From: Paraburkholderia sp. D15
GTDB taxonomy: Bacteria > Pseudomonadota > Gammaproteobacteria > Burkholderiales > Burkholderiaceae
Length of the DNA: 64,000 bases
Direction: 5' to 3'
Assembly (NCBI RefSeq): GCF_029910215.1
Contig: NZ_CP110395.1
Span: 2,108,001 to 2,172,000, forward strand
The notes below the pieces were generated by a model. It had not been told where the DNA came from. It was given only the letters and a program-made list of their open reading frames with translations, and did no database searches. The position numbers and the translations under genes were made by a program. Numbering within the stretch: the first letter of the stretch is position 1; every line of letters starts with the position of its first letter. Of this stretch, positions 7,368 to 16,700 are shown one piece after another.

Positions 7368-8369
7368 TCACACTATGTTCGTCTCCCTCTCGCCGAGTTG
7401 CGCGGCGCTCAACGCGGCTCGCGCGCGTGCTTCGTCGTCGTTGTCGAACAGGCCGATCAGGACGATCAGCGATTCGGACGAACCCGCGTTGGCCGAGGCC
7501 GTGATCCGCACGCGACTTCCGGCCACATGCAGTTCGTGCAAGGCGCCGTCGTCATCGAGCCGCACGAAGCCTTTCGCGCGTAGCAGCCGCGCCGAAAAGC
7601 CGAGCAGCGCGTCCTTGAGTTTGCGGCGGTTGAGCACCGCGTCGGTGACGAAAGAGAAACTGCGGAGCGCGGCGGGCGTCAACGCAGCGCCTAAGGGCCG
7701 CGGATCATGACGTCGTGAGTGATGCACAGGCTCCACGCGTGGCTCATTGTGCTCAGCGAGCTCATCGTGCCCGCCGCATTCAGCCAGATCGAAGATCAAC
7801 CCCGGCGGCACCACGCCATGACTCGTCTGCATCATCACCCGGCTGTGCGCGAGCGCTTCGACGCGCTCGAGCGCGGCGCGCCGCGCGGCATCGTCGAGCA
7901 GGTCCATCTTGTTCAGCACCAGCGCCGTGGCGCTGGCGATCTGCCGCTGCGCGATATCGCCGACATACGGATCGGCCAGGGTTGCCTCGACGCGCTCCGC
8001 ATCCACCAGCACGACGATGCCGTCGAGCCGGAACGCGCGGTCGAGCATGCCGATCTGCGCGATACGCAGCGGGTCCGACACGCCGCTCGCTTCGATGATC
8101 AACAGGTCCGGCGGATCGTCGCGCGCACTGAGCGCCAGCAGGGCCTCGGTCAGCCGTCCGCCGATCGAGCAGCACACGCAACCGTTCTCCAGGCTGATCA
8201 CGTCGTCGGTGCGTTCGCGGATCAGCGCGGCGTCGATATTGATCGAGCCGAAGTCGTTGACGAGCACGGTGACGCGGCGCGAACCGGCGTGCGTGAGCAC
8301 GTGATTCAGGAGCGTGGTCTTGCCCGCGCCGAGATAGCCGCCGATCACGACGAGCGAGATCGTGCGCAT
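7368..8369 (-). CDS. CobW/COG0523-family GTPase, probable metallochaperone
   Basis: A 333-residue G3E GTPase. The P-loop GGYLGAGKTT (about residues 10-19), the metal-binding CVCC (Cys64-Cys67, within NGCVCCSIGG), the switch region IIEASGVSDP and the base-recognition NKMD are all clear, followed by the CobW C-terminal domain. Family members deliver zinc or other metals to partner enzymes. The real start is the ATG at 8369, which overlaps the stop of the upstream amidohydrolase as TGATG; a longer open frame running into that gene is an artefact. The coupling suggests that it serves the metal centre of that hydrolase. A histidine-rich loop (PVHHSRRHDPR) may bind metal. Confidence 0.9.
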   Translation of the reverse strand: MRTISLVVIGGYLGAGKTTLLNHVLTHAGSRRVTVLVNDFGSINIDAALIRERTDDVISLENGCVCCSIGGRLTEALLALSARDDPPDLLIIEASGVSDPLRIAQIGMLDRAFRLDGIVVLVDAERVEATLADPYVGDIAQRQIASATALVLNKMDLLDDAARRAALERVEALAHSRVMMQTSHGVVPPGLIFDLAECGGHDELAEHNEPRVEPVHHSRRHDPRPLGAALTPAALRSFSFVTDAVLNRRKLKDALLGFSARLLRAKGFVRLDDDGALHELHVAGSRVRITASANAGSSESLIVLIGLFDNDDEARARAALSAAQLGERETNIV

Positions 8370-10024
8370 CACGCCGGCGCTTCGAAGATGCGGCCGCCGA
8401 CCACCGTGCCCCACACTTCGAGGTCCTTGAGCCGCGCGAGCGGCAGCTCGGCCGGATCTTCCGCGAGCACGGCAAAGTCGGCGAACTTGCCGGTTTCGAT
8501 GCTGCCCACCAGATGGTCCATCTTCAGCGTATAAGCGGCGCCCCACGTGATCGCGCGCAGCGCGTCGGCGAGCGGCACGCGTTCGCCCGCGCCGAGAATG
8601 CGGCCTGACGCGGTCTCGCGTTGCGCCGCGCACCACGCGGTGAAGAGCGGGTTGAGCGGCGTGATTGGCGCATCGGAATGAAACGCGAACGGAATGCCGA
8701 GACGTCGCGCGGATTCCGCGGCGTTCATCCGGTTCGCGCGATCGGCGCCCATGGTTTGCGCGTAATGCGCGTCGCCCCAATAGTAAAGATGGTTCGAGAA
8801 GAAGTTGATGCATAGGCCGAGGCTCGCCGCGCGCGCGAGCTGGCTCGCATCGGCCATCTGGCAGTGCTGCAACGTATGGCGATGATCGCGGCGCGGATGA
8901 TGCGCGAGCAGTTGTTCGAACGCATCCAGCACGAGTTCGGTCGCTTCGTTGCCGTTGGTATGCACGTGCAGTTGCAGACCCGCTTCGTGAAACGGCGTGA
9001 AGACCTCGACGAACTGGCTCGGCGGAATCAGCCACAAGCCGTTGGGTTTGCCGTTCAGATAGCCCGGCCATTTGAGGCGCGCGGTGAAGCCCTGGATCGA
9101 CCCGTCGACGATGAATTTCACCGGCCCGAAGCGCAGCTTCGGCGTTGCGCGCTGCAGCGCATCGAGCACGCGTTGCGGGCCGCCCTCGGGGCTGCGTTGC
9201 GGCGCGAACGCGGGCACGATGCGCAGCGGAAAATCGGCGCTTCCCGTCACCTCGCGCAGATTGGCCAGGCCGCGCTCGGAGAAGTCGTTCACCAGATCGG
9301 TCGCGGTCGTCACGCCCGCGAGTTGCGCGACGCGGCCGAAATTCCAGATCGCCTCGACGTTCTCGCTCGCGGCGATCGACAGGCCGCCGCCGATCACGCG
9401 ATACACCGGAAACATCGCGGCGAACTCCTGCAGCTCGCCGGTGGGCTGGCCGTCGGCGTCCCGGTCGATGCCGTCGATGTCGGTGTCTTCGTCGATACCG
9501 GCGCGCAGCAGCATCGCCGAATTGACATTCATCAGATGCACGCTCGCATGCAGAATCGCGATGGGCCGCGTGGCCGACACCGTATCGAGCTCGCGAACCG
9601 TCATGCGGCTCGCGCCGAAAAAGATCGGATCGAAGCCCCACGCGAGCAAGGGCGCGTCGCCGGCCGGCAGGCGCGCTTGTGCTTCACGCAGACGGTCGAG
9701 CACCGCGTCGAGCGTCTTCAGACCGGGCCAGCGCCGGCCGTCAGGGCCACGGCGGTCGTAGTAGCCGACGTAGACGGCGTCCCACATCGCACCTTCCATC
9801 AAATGGCAATGGCCTTCGACGAAACCCGGCAGCAGCACTTTGTCGCGGAACGTGTCGACCGTTTCGGCGTCGCCCCATTGCGCGACGTCTTCGGCGTTAC
9901 CGACCGAGAGAATCCTGCCGTCGCGAATCGCGACGTGGGTCGCGTGCGGTTGCATCGGGTTCATCGTCACGATCTTCCTCGCGACGAACACCTGCGTGGA
10001 ACTTGAAGCGTTGGACTGGCTCAT
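8369..10024 (-). CDS. Metal-dependent amidohydrolase, YtcJ-like (amidohydro_3)
   Basis: A 551-residue amidohydrolase of the YtcJ type. The N-terminal metal ligands appear in LLPGFVEGHCHLMEG, later histidines in LQLHVHTNGNEAT and RHTLQHCQMAD, and the final aspartate in IPFAFHSDAPITPLNP. Members hydrolyse N-substituted amides and formamides. It is translationally coupled to the CobW GTPase downstream and sits behind a sodium:solute symporter gene, suggesting that an imported amide is hydrolysed inside the cell. Closeness to taurine genes makes an N-acyl taurine-like substrate conceivable, but that is speculation. Confidence 0.85.
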   Translation of the reverse strand: MSQSNASSSTQVFVARKIVTMNPMQPHATHVAIRDGRILSVGNAEDVAQWGDAETVDTFRDKVLLPGFVEGHCHLMEGAMWDAVYVGYYDRRGPDGRRWPGLKTLDAVLDRLREAQARLPAGDAPLLAWGFDPIFFGASRMTVRELDTVSATRPIAILHASVHLMNVNSAMLLRAGIDEDTDIDGIDRDADGQPTGELQEFAAMFPVYRVIGGGLSIAASENVEAIWNFGRVAQLAGVTTATDLVNDFSERGLANLREVTGSADFPLRIVPAFAPQRSPEGGPQRVLDALQRATPKLRFGPVKFIVDGSIQGFTARLKWPGYLNGKPNGLWLIPPSQFVEVFTPFHEAGLQLHVHTNGNEATELVLDAFEQLLAHHPRRDHRHTLQHCQMADASQLARAASLGLCINFFSNHLYYWGDAHYAQTMGADRANRMNAAESARRLGIPFAFHSDAPITPLNPLFTAWCAAQRETASGRILGAGERVPLADALRAITWGAAYTLKMDHLVGSIETGKFADFAVLAEDPAELPLARLKDLEVWGTVVGGRIFEAPA

Positions 10025-10055
10025 GAGGCGATAGTCAGGGTTGGATCGAGGTCAT

Positions 10056-11441
10056 TCAGGGCAACGCATGCGCGCGGCTCGGCTTCGCGGTCAGGTTCAC
10101 CGCGGTCATCACCAGCAGGTTCACGCCGAGGCACGGCAGCCCGAGATTCAGACCGCCGAGGTCGATCTGCAGCAGGTACAGGATGACCGCCAGCACCTGC
10201 CCGGTCAACATCCCCGAGGCGATCGCGGCGGGCCGCACGCGCAGACCGAACAGAATCACGATCACGCCGGGGAAGAACTGCGTGACGCCGTAATAGGTGG
10301 TGTTGATCAACGTGAGCATCAGGTTCGGCGTGAGCAGCGTCATCACGATCGACACCAGCAGATACAGCACGATCACCACTTTCGCGCCTTGCTTCTGGCG
10401 CGCTTCCGGCATGCCGGGCAGCAGGTTGCGCGTGACGATCGGACCGATCGCGAGGCAGATGCCGGCCAGCACCAGCAGACCCGACAGCGACGCGCCCGCG
10501 GCCACCATGCCGAGCAGCCAGCCTGGCAGCAGACGGATCGCGGCGGCGAAGAACGCTTCGTTCGGCGACGCGAGATGCAGATTCTGACTGATCGCGTAGT
10601 ACGAGGCGATCACGAGGAACGGATACATCAGCATGTACAGCGGCATCGCGACCTGGGTGCGGCGGATCGTGTTCGCGCTTTTCGCGGTGAAGAAGTTCTG
10701 GACCGCGAACGGCATCACGTAGAAACCGAGCGACTGGAACAGCATCGTGCTCATCGAGAAGGTCAGCTGATGCGCGTTCATCCGGTTGCTCACGTGCAGA
10801 CTCGCCGCATGAAACACTTCGGTGACGCCGACTTCCATCGACACCGCCACGCCCGTCACGACGATCGCCGCCACCATCAGCACGTCTTTCAGCACCGCGA
10901 TATAGGCCGACGCGCGCACGCCCGCGATCGCGATGTAGCTGAAGGCGAGCAGCGCGGCGATCAGGATCAGATAGAGCGGCTTGAAGTGCCAGCCCAGACC
11001 GTTCAACGCGGCGACGAGCCCGGTGAACTGCAACTCGCCCCACGGCAATAGAAACACGATCGCGGATGCGGCCACCAGCACTTCGAGCGCGCGGCTGCCG
11101 AAGTGCCCCTTGAAGAGATCGGGCAGCGTGATCGCGTTGTAGCGCTGACCGGCGGCCCAGATTTTCGGGCCGATGAAATAGCCGAGCGGATAGGCAAGCA
11201 GGATATAGCCGAGGAACCATACACCGTAGGTCGGCCCCTTCGCGTAGATGCCGCCCGGGAAACCGACCATCGTGCCGATGCTGTAGATCTCGCCGGCAGC
11301 GAGGAAGAACACCAGCGGCGCGCCGAACTGCCGCGACGCCACGAAGAAGTCGTGCATGCTCTGCGGACCGCGTCCCCGGTTCGAACGGATCGCGAGATAC
11401 AGCGAGAACAGAATGAAGCCGAGGAATACGGCGGTAGCCAT
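10056..11441 (-). CDS. Sodium:solute symporter (SSS family)
   Basis: A 461-residue membrane transporter with about thirteen hydrophobic segments. The segment FFVASRQFGAPLVFFLAAGEIYSIGTMVGFPGGIY is characteristic of sodium:solute symporters. It lies 12 bases after a DUF3311 gene, the small partner that commonly accompanies this subgroup, and 31 bases before the amidohydrolase gene. The substrate is unknown; the context suggests an organic amide or sulfonate-related compound. Confidence 0.9.
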   Translation of the reverse strand: MATAVFLGFILFSLYLAIRSNRGRGPQSMHDFFVASRQFGAPLVFFLAAGEIYSIGTMVGFPGGIYAKGPTYGVWFLGYILLAYPLGYFIGPKIWAAGQRYNAITLPDLFKGHFGSRALEVLVAASAIVFLLPWGELQFTGLVAALNGLGWHFKPLYLILIAALLAFSYIAIAGVRASAYIAVLKDVLMVAAIVVTGVAVSMEVGVTEVFHAASLHVSNRMNAHQLTFSMSTMLFQSLGFYVMPFAVQNFFTAKSANTIRRTQVAMPLYMLMYPFLVIASYYAISQNLHLASPNEAFFAAAIRLLPGWLLGMVAAGASLSGLLVLAGICLAIGPIVTRNLLPGMPEARQKQGAKVVIVLYLLVSIVMTLLTPNLMLTLINTTYYGVTQFFPGVIVILFGLRVRPAAIASGMLTGQVLAVILYLLQIDLGGLNLGLPCLGVNLLVMTAVNLTAKPSRAHALP

Positions 11442-11453
11442 CCGGACGCTCCT

Positions 11454-11666
11454 TTAACGGTTGTGCGGGTACGAGTCGTCGCCGCCGCGGCGGTCGAACA
11501 CCCGCCAGCAGATCATCAGACAGCCCGAGGTCAGGATGAACCACGCGAAGATCCACGCGTAGATGAAGGGCACGCCGAGCACGAAGCGGTCGACGGAGGC
11601 GACCCACGGCAACAGGCCGATCACGCCCAGGTAAGGAATGCCGAGTCCGATAAACAGTTTGAGCAT
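11454..11666 (-). CDS. DUF3311 small membrane protein, symporter partner
   Basis: A 70-residue protein with two hydrophobic helices (LFIGLGIPYLGVIGLL and FIYAWIFAWFILTSGCLMI). This is the usual form of the DUF3311 protein that precedes sodium:solute symporters. The ATG at 11666 was chosen because it starts just before the first helix; a longer upstream extension is proline/arginine-rich and unlikely. It probably assembles with the downstream symporter. Confidence 0.85.
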   Translation of the reverse strand: MLKLFIGLGIPYLGVIGLLPWVASVDRFVLGVPFIYAWIFAWFILTSGCLMICWRVFDRRGGDDSYPHNR

Positions 11667-11942
11667 CTGGTTCCTCGCTGAGGTTGTGACGCCAGTGTGG
11701 CCCGACAAAAATGCGGACCCATAGAGCCAGTTGGCGGCACTCGTTGAGTCCAATTCAGCGGATGCCGCACACGGCACCTCCCGCCCATCCTGCACCTTCC
11801 GCACCGCCTGCCGCTGCACCAGGCGAAAGCCCCGCACTGGACCTACCCGGCCATTTCGCCCCTTCCTACAATTTCCGCACGGATCGCCGAGCCGCCGCGC
11901 GGCGTCCCATGCGCCACACAAAAACCTCCAGGAGAACGAGCC

Positions 11943-12380
11943 ATGGCTCAACCGCAGAGCACGCAGGAATCACACCCGCAACCGCACGCCGACACGCGTG
12001 AGCACGTCACCGCCGACACGCTCGCCGCATTTTCCGACGCCTTCAACCGTCACGACGCGCAGGCCTTGATGGGCTTCATGACCGAAGACTGCGTGTTCGA
12101 CGCGGCGGGCGGTCCCGACGTATTCGGCACGCGTTTCGTCGGCCGCGATGCGACGCGCGCGGCCTTCGAAGCGGTCTTCAAAACGTTTCCCGATGCGCAC
12201 TGGGGCCAGGGGCGTCACTACGTGGCCGGCGAGCGCGGCGTGTCCGAATGGGTATTCACCGGCACGCACGCGGAGGGCTGGCGCATCGAGGCCGAAGGCT
12301 GCGATCTGTTCGAGTTCCGCGACGGACTCATCGCGGTCAAGCGCGCCTTCCGCAAGGAACGTCCGAAGCAGAACGTTTGA
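11943..12380 (+). CDS. tauX: SnoaL/NTF2-like protein, probable taurine dehydrogenase small subunit
   Basis: A 145-residue NTF2-fold protein (SnoaL-like): TLAAFSDAFNRHDAQALMGFMTEDCVFD at the start and GTRFVGRDATRAAFEAVFKTFPDA in the middle. A strong AGGAGA site precedes the ATG. The FAD oxidoreductase gene follows 19 bases downstream. To my knowledge the small subunit of bacterial taurine dehydrogenase (TauX) is a protein of this type paired with a DadA-like large subunit (TauY), and the nearby tau and xsc genes support this reading. Without that context it would only be called an NTF2-like protein. Confidence 0.68.
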   Translation: MAQPQSTQESHPQPHADTREHVTADTLAAFSDAFNRHDAQALMGFMTEDCVFDAAGGPDVFGTRFVGRDATRAAFEAVFKTFPDAHWGQGRHYVAGERGVSEWVFTGTHAEGWRIEAEGCDLFEFRDGLIAVKRAFRKERPKQNV

Positions 12381-12399
12381 GCCCGACGAGGAGCCGCAG

Positions 12400-13833
12400 A
12401 TGGAGCACAGTGAAATCGAACGCGTCGCGCAGCACCTGCCGTCCGGACGCAATGAACGCGACGAACGCGAGCACGATACCCGCTACGATCCCGCGTACGA
12501 CCCGCTGGTGTCGCCCGGACCGGGCTGGGGCAAGCAGTACGCGCCGACCTACTGGGTCGCGACGGCCGGCACGCCGCCCGCCGACGACGGCCCGATCGCC
12601 GGCGACGTCGATGTGGACGTCGCGATCATCGGCGGCGGGTATACGGGGCTCGCCACCGCGCTGTGTCTGGCGCGTGAGCACGGCATCAAGGCGGTCGTGC
12701 TGGAGGCCAACAAGACCAGTTGGGGATGCAGCAGCCGCAACGGCGGGCAAGGGCAGAACGCGTCGGGGCGGCTCTCGCGCTCGCAATGGATCGAACGCTG
12801 GGGCAAGGACGTCGCGCTGAAAATGCACGACGAGATCCAGCAGGGCTTCGACCACTTCAAATCGCTGATCGCGGAGATCGATTGCGATCCGCAGCCCGGA
12901 GGCCATTTCCTGATCGCGCACCGTCCGCGCATCATGCAGAAGCTGGCCGCCGAGGCGAAGGTCTGGAAGGACGTGTTCGGCTATCCGTCGGAACTGATCG
13001 ACCGGCATACGCTGCAGCGCGATTACGTGAACGATCACGAAGCGGCCGGCGCGCTGCACGAGCCCGAGGGCATCGGCATTCACGCGCTGAAACTCGCGTT
13101 CGGCTATCTGCGGCTCGCGCGCGAGGCGGGTGCGAAGGTGCATCCGGCGAGTCCGGTGCTCGGCTGGGAGACCATCCATGGCGTGCATCATCTGCGCACG
13201 CCGGGCGGCGTCGTGCGGGCGCGCGCGGTCGGCATCGCGACCGGCGCGTACACCGCGCAGACGCTGCACGAGACGTTGCGCAGCCGCATCATGCCGATCC
13301 TGTCGAACTCGATGGTCACGCGCCCGCTCACCGACCAGGAGATCGCCGCGTGCAACTTCCGCACGACCCAGGTGCTGACCGATACGCGCACGCTGCGTTT
13401 CTACTATCGCTTTCTGCCGGACCGGCGTCTGCAGATCGGCAGCCGCTCGGCGATCACCGGCGCCGACGCGGCCAACCCGCGCCACTACGACTTGCTGGTC
13501 GAGGGCATGGTGCGCAAGTTTCCCGCGCTGCGCGGCGTGGCGATCGATTACTCGTGGTGGGGCTGGGTCGACGTGAGCCACGACATGATGCCGCGCGTGT
13601 ACCAGCCGGACCCGCGGCAGACGATCTACTACGCACTCGGTTACGGCGGCAACGGCGTGTCGTATTCGCAGCAGGCCGGGCGGCGGCTTGCCGAACGCAT
13701 CGCGGGCAAGGGCGCCGGGCAGACGCTGCCGATCTTCACGTCACCGTTGCCGGGGCATCCGTTCGCGCCGTTCCGGCGCATCGGGCAGCGGATGCTGTAC
13801 CAGATGTACTTCCGCCGCGACGAGAAGCCGTGA
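12400..13833 (+). CDS. tauY: FAD-dependent oxidoreductase, probable taurine dehydrogenase large subunit
   Basis: A 477-residue flavoprotein of the D-amino-acid-oxidase family. The FAD fingerprint VDVAIIGGGYTGLATALCL begins near residue 69, followed by SSRNGGQ and the C-terminal YALGYGGNGVSYSQQAGRRLAE. It would oxidise taurine to sulfoacetaldehyde and ammonia, passing electrons to the respiratory chain. No taurine:pyruvate aminotransferase is present, so this is the best local candidate for the first taurine step. The ATG at 12400 follows a GAGGAG site; a longer frame overlapping the small-subunit gene is not credible. Alternative: gamma-glutamylputrescine oxidase-like amine oxidase. Confidence 0.7.
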   Translation: MEHSEIERVAQHLPSGRNERDEREHDTRYDPAYDPLVSPGPGWGKQYAPTYWVATAGTPPADDGPIAGDVDVDVAIIGGGYTGLATALCLAREHGIKAVVLEANKTSWGCSSRNGGQGQNASGRLSRSQWIERWGKDVALKMHDEIQQGFDHFKSLIAEIDCDPQPGGHFLIAHRPRIMQKLAAEAKVWKDVFGYPSELIDRHTLQRDYVNDHEAAGALHEPEGIGIHALKLAFGYLRLAREAGAKVHPASPVLGWETIHGVHHLRTPGGVVRARAVGIATGAYTAQTLHETLRSRIMPILSNSMVTRPLTDQEIAACNFRTTQVLTDTRTLRFYYRFLPDRRLQIGSRSAITGADAANPRHYDLLVEGMVRKFPALRGVAIDYSWWGWVDVSHDMMPRVYQPDPRQTIYYALGYGGNGVSYSQQAGRRLAERIAGKGAGQTLPIFTSPLPGHPFAPFRRIGQRMLYQMYFRRDEKP

Positions 13834-13877
13834 ACGTGGTTCGCCAGATAAAGCGTGCCAAATAAAAAACGGAATGA

Positions 13878-13907
13878 TTTGTTTCGAAAAAACAAACTGC
13901 GTATCAT
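13878..13907 (+). promoter_or_regulatory. Candidate promoter with overlapping inverted repeat before the CobS-like gene
   Basis: TTTGTTT (13878-13884) and AAACAAA (13890-13896) form a 7-bp inverted repeat around CGAAA. The same place reads as a -35 TTGTTT (13879-13884) with a 17-base spacer to -10 TATCAT (13902-13907). A regulator bound to the repeat would cover the promoter. Confidence 0.45.
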
Positions 13908-13946
13908 GAGCCGGGCGACAACCCCGTGACGTCCGAGGAGACCGTA

Positions 13947-14948
13947 GTGACTGATTGCCTGTCAGCCCAACCCGACCGGATGGTGTCGGTGCGCACGGTG
14001 TTCGGCATCGACTCGAATTTGATGGTGCCGGCCTTCGGCGAACGCGACGACCATGTGCCCGAGATCGACGAGGTCTACCGCTTCAATCCCGAGGTGACGC
14101 TGGCGATTCTCGCCGGCTTCATGCGCGAGCGTCGCGTGATGGTGCAGGGGCTGCACGGCACCGGCAAATCCACCCATATCGAGCAGGTGGCGGCACGCCT
14201 GAACTGGCCGTGCGTGCGCGTGAATCTCGACGGGCACATCAGCCGGCTCGATCTGGTGGGCAAGGACACGATCGTCGTGCGCGACGACCGCCAGGTGACG
14301 GAGTTTCAGGAGGGCATCGTGCCGTGGGCGTTGCAGCGGCCGATGGCGCTGATCTTCGACGAATACGACGCGGGCCGCCCCGACGTGATGTTCGTGATCC
14401 AGCGCATTCTCGAACGCGACGGCAAGTTCACGCTGCTCGACCAGAACCGCGTGATTCATCCGCATCCGTATTTCCGGCTGTTCGCGACCACCAACACCGT
14501 CGGTCTCGGCAATCTGAACGGGCTGTATCACGGCACGCAGTTGCTCAACCACGCGCAGATGGACCGCTGGAACGTGGTCGCCACGCTGAACTATCTGCCG
14601 CGCGCGGAGGAAGCCGGCATCGTGCTCGCGCGCGTGCCGGAGCTGAACGATGAGGCCGGCCGCCAGTTGATCGACGCGATGATCGGCGTCGCCGAGCTGA
14701 CCCGCAAGGGTTTCGCCACCGGCGATCTCTCCACGCTGATGTCGCCGCGCACGGTGATCGACTGGGCAGAGAACTGCCAGATCTTCCGCGACCCGGCGCT
14801 GGCGTTCCGGCTGACCTTCGTCAATAAATGCGACGAGGCGGAGCGGGCGATCGTCGGCGAATATTTTCAGCGCTGTTTCGATCGCGAACTGGACGGCGCC
14901 GCGGATCAACGCGCGGCGGGCGACAGCCGTTCGGCGCCATCGCGATGA
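13947..14948 (+). CDS. cobS: CobS-like AAA+ ATPase of a cobaltochelatase-type complex
   Basis: A 333-residue AAA+ ATPase following CobS along its length: TVFGIDSNLMVPAFGERDDHVP at the N-terminus, Walker A GLHGTGKSTHIEQVAARLNW, Walker B LIFDEYDAGRPDVMF, sensor 1 FATTNTVGLG and HAQMDRWNVV. CobS with CobT energises cobalt insertion by CobN in aerobic cobalamin synthesis. I chose the GTG at 13947 because GAGGAG sits six bases before it. The next gene overlaps as ATGA. CobN is not in the window, so this pair may serve a remote CobN or load metal into another protein. Confidence 0.85.
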   Translation: MTDCLSAQPDRMVSVRTVFGIDSNLMVPAFGERDDHVPEIDEVYRFNPEVTLAILAGFMRERRVMVQGLHGTGKSTHIEQVAARLNWPCVRVNLDGHISRLDLVGKDTIVVRDDRQVTEFQEGIVPWALQRPMALIFDEYDAGRPDVMFVIQRILERDGKFTLLDQNRVIHPHPYFRLFATTNTVGLGNLNGLYHGTQLLNHAQMDRWNVVATLNYLPRAEEAGIVLARVPELNDEAGRQLIDAMIGVAELTRKGFATGDLSTLMSPRTVIDWAENCQIFRDPALAFRLTFVNKCDEAERAIVGEYFQRCFDRELDGAADQRAAGDSRSAPSR

Positions 14949-16687
14949 ACAGCGCCGAGCGTCAGGCGTTGCGGCGCGCGGAGCAGCGGCAGAACCTGTG
15001 CGCGGCGGCCGCGCGCGCGTTGACCGGCGACGCGCAATTGCATTACCGCGCCGGCCGCCTGTGCCGCGGCTTGCGGCCCTTGCCCTTGCATGCGCCGCAT
15101 CTGCGCACCGATCCGCAAGCGGACGATCTGGCCTCGCTGCGCGGCGCCGCCGACGCCGCCGCGTTGCGCGTCGCGCATTCCGATGCGGCGTTGCATGCGA
15201 GCCTGAGTCCCTCGGTGTCCGCCGAAACGGTCGAGCGCCTACTGTTCGAACTGTTCGAGCAATTGCGTTGCGAGGCGCTGGCGCCGCCCGGCATGCCGGG
15301 GCTCGCGCACAATCTGCGGCATCGCTTCGAGGCGTGGTCGCGCGCGTTCCATCACGCGGGTTTCGCCGATGGTCATCTCGGCATTCTGCTGTACACCGTC
15401 GCGCAGATCGTGTGGTCGCGTTTGACAGGCTGGCCCGTGCTGGAAGAAACCGAAGGCCTCATCGAAGCCACCCGCGCCGCGATCACGCCGGTGCTTGGCG
15501 TGCCGCTCGCGGCGCTGCGCCGGCATCGGCGGGATCAGCGCGCGTTCGCGGCGCCGGCGCTCGAATTCGCGCGGCTCGTCGGCGCGTTGATGCGCGACGC
15601 GCGCGAGGAGGCCGGCATGGACGACAGCGCGCCGCCCGAAGACGACGAAGCGGTGCGCGTGATGTTCGCGCTCTGGTTCGATAGCGAGGCGGGCGAACAG
15701 GTCGACATCGGACTGGCCGCCACGGGCGACAGCCGCGTGCTGCGCGATGCGGGGCAACACTACCTGGCTTATACGACGCGTTACGACCGCGAATTCGTCC
15801 CCGCCACGCGAATCCGCGCCGAGCTGCTTGCCCAGTATCGCGAGCAGCTCGATCAGCGGATCGCCGCGCAGCGCATCAACGTGCCGCGTCTCGCGTATGC
15901 GCTGAAGGCCGCGCTCGCGGTGCCGCGCCGCGACGGCTGGTCGTTCGGCGAGGAGCAGGGGCGTATCGACGGGCGCCGGCTGGCGCAGGTGATCACTTCG
16001 CCCGCCGAGCGCCGCGTGTTTCTGCTCGACCGCTACCGGCCGGTCGCCGATTGCGTGGTGAGCGTGCTGATCGATTGCTCGGGCTCGATGCGCGCGCATA
16101 TCGAAGCGGTCGCGGTGCTGGTCGACGTGCTGGCGCGCGCGCTCGATCAGGCGGGCGTCGCGAACGAAGTACTCGGCTTCAGCACCGGCGCCTGGAACGG
16201 CGGCCGCGCGCGGCAGGACTGGCTGGCGGGCGGCCGGCCGGCGCACCCGGGACGTCTGAACGAAATCGCCCATCTGGTCTTCAAGGACGCGGCGACGAGC
16301 TGGCGCCGTGCCCGCACGCCGCTCGCGGCGCTGTTGAAAGCCGATCTGTTTCGCGAAGGCGTGGACGGCGAAGCGGTCGATTGGGCCTGCACGCGGTTGC
16401 GTGCGCGGGCCGAGCCGAGAAAGATCCTGCTGGTGATTTCGGACGGCAGTCCGATGGATAGCGCGACCGCGCAGGTCAACGACGCGTATTACCTCGACAA
16501 TCATCTGAAGCAGGTGGTCGCGCGCAATGAAGCGGCGGGTGACGTCGAGGTGTTGGGACTGGGCGTGGGGCTCGATCTGAGTCCGTACTACCGCCATTGC
16601 GTGGCGCTGGATCTGTCGACGCCGCCGGACCGGGCGTTGTTCGATGAAGTGGTGAGGCTGATCGGCGGGCCGCGCCGGCAACGCTAA
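14945..16687 (+). CDS. cobT: CobT-like von Willebrand-A domain protein
   Basis: A 580-residue partner of the CobS-like ATPase. The N-terminal region is helical and arginine-rich, an acidic linker appears near residues 225-240 (SAPPEDDEAVR), and the C-terminal VWA domain carries the MIDAS motif DCSGSM, then EVLGFSTGAWNGG, the WRRAR segment, LLVISDGSPMDS and GLGVGLDLSPYYR, all as in CobT. It begins at an ATG overlapping the CobS stop and converges on pta. It is slightly shorter than classical CobT, with a much reduced acidic middle region. Confidence 0.83.
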   Translation: MNSAERQALRRAEQRQNLCAAAARALTGDAQLHYRAGRLCRGLRPLPLHAPHLRTDPQADDLASLRGAADAAALRVAHSDAALHASLSPSVSAETVERLLFELFEQLRCEALAPPGMPGLAHNLRHRFEAWSRAFHHAGFADGHLGILLYTVAQIVWSRLTGWPVLEETEGLIEATRAAITPVLGVPLAALRRHRRDQRAFAAPALEFARLVGALMRDAREEAGMDDSAPPEDDEAVRVMFALWFDSEAGEQVDIGLAATGDSRVLRDAGQHYLAYTTRYDREFVPATRIRAELLAQYREQLDQRIAAQRINVPRLAYALKAALAVPRRDGWSFGEEQGRIDGRRLAQVITSPAERRVFLLDRYRPVADCVVSVLIDCSGSMRAHIEAVAVLVDVLARALDQAGVANEVLGFSTGAWNGGRARQDWLAGGRPAHPGRLNEIAHLVFKDAATSWRRARTPLAALLKADLFREGVDGEAVDWACTRLRARAEPRKILLVISDGSPMDSATAQVNDAYYLDNHLKQVVARNEAAGDVEVLGLGVGLDLSPYYRHCVALDLSTPPDRALFDEVVRLIGGPRRQR

Positions 16688-16700
16688 GGGGTTTCGCCAA

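Noticed and set aside
7368..9641. A 757-codon minus-strand frame spanning the CobW gene and much of the amidohydrolase
   Set aside because: Only the last 333 codons are a real protein. The upstream part is an out-of-frame reading of the amidohydrolase, and the internal ATG at 8369 gives the family N-terminus.
12148..12399. Upstream extension of the FAD oxidoreductase into the NTF2-like gene
   Set aside because: It is an off-frame reading of the small-subunit gene; ATG 12400 with GAGGAG gives the normal family start.
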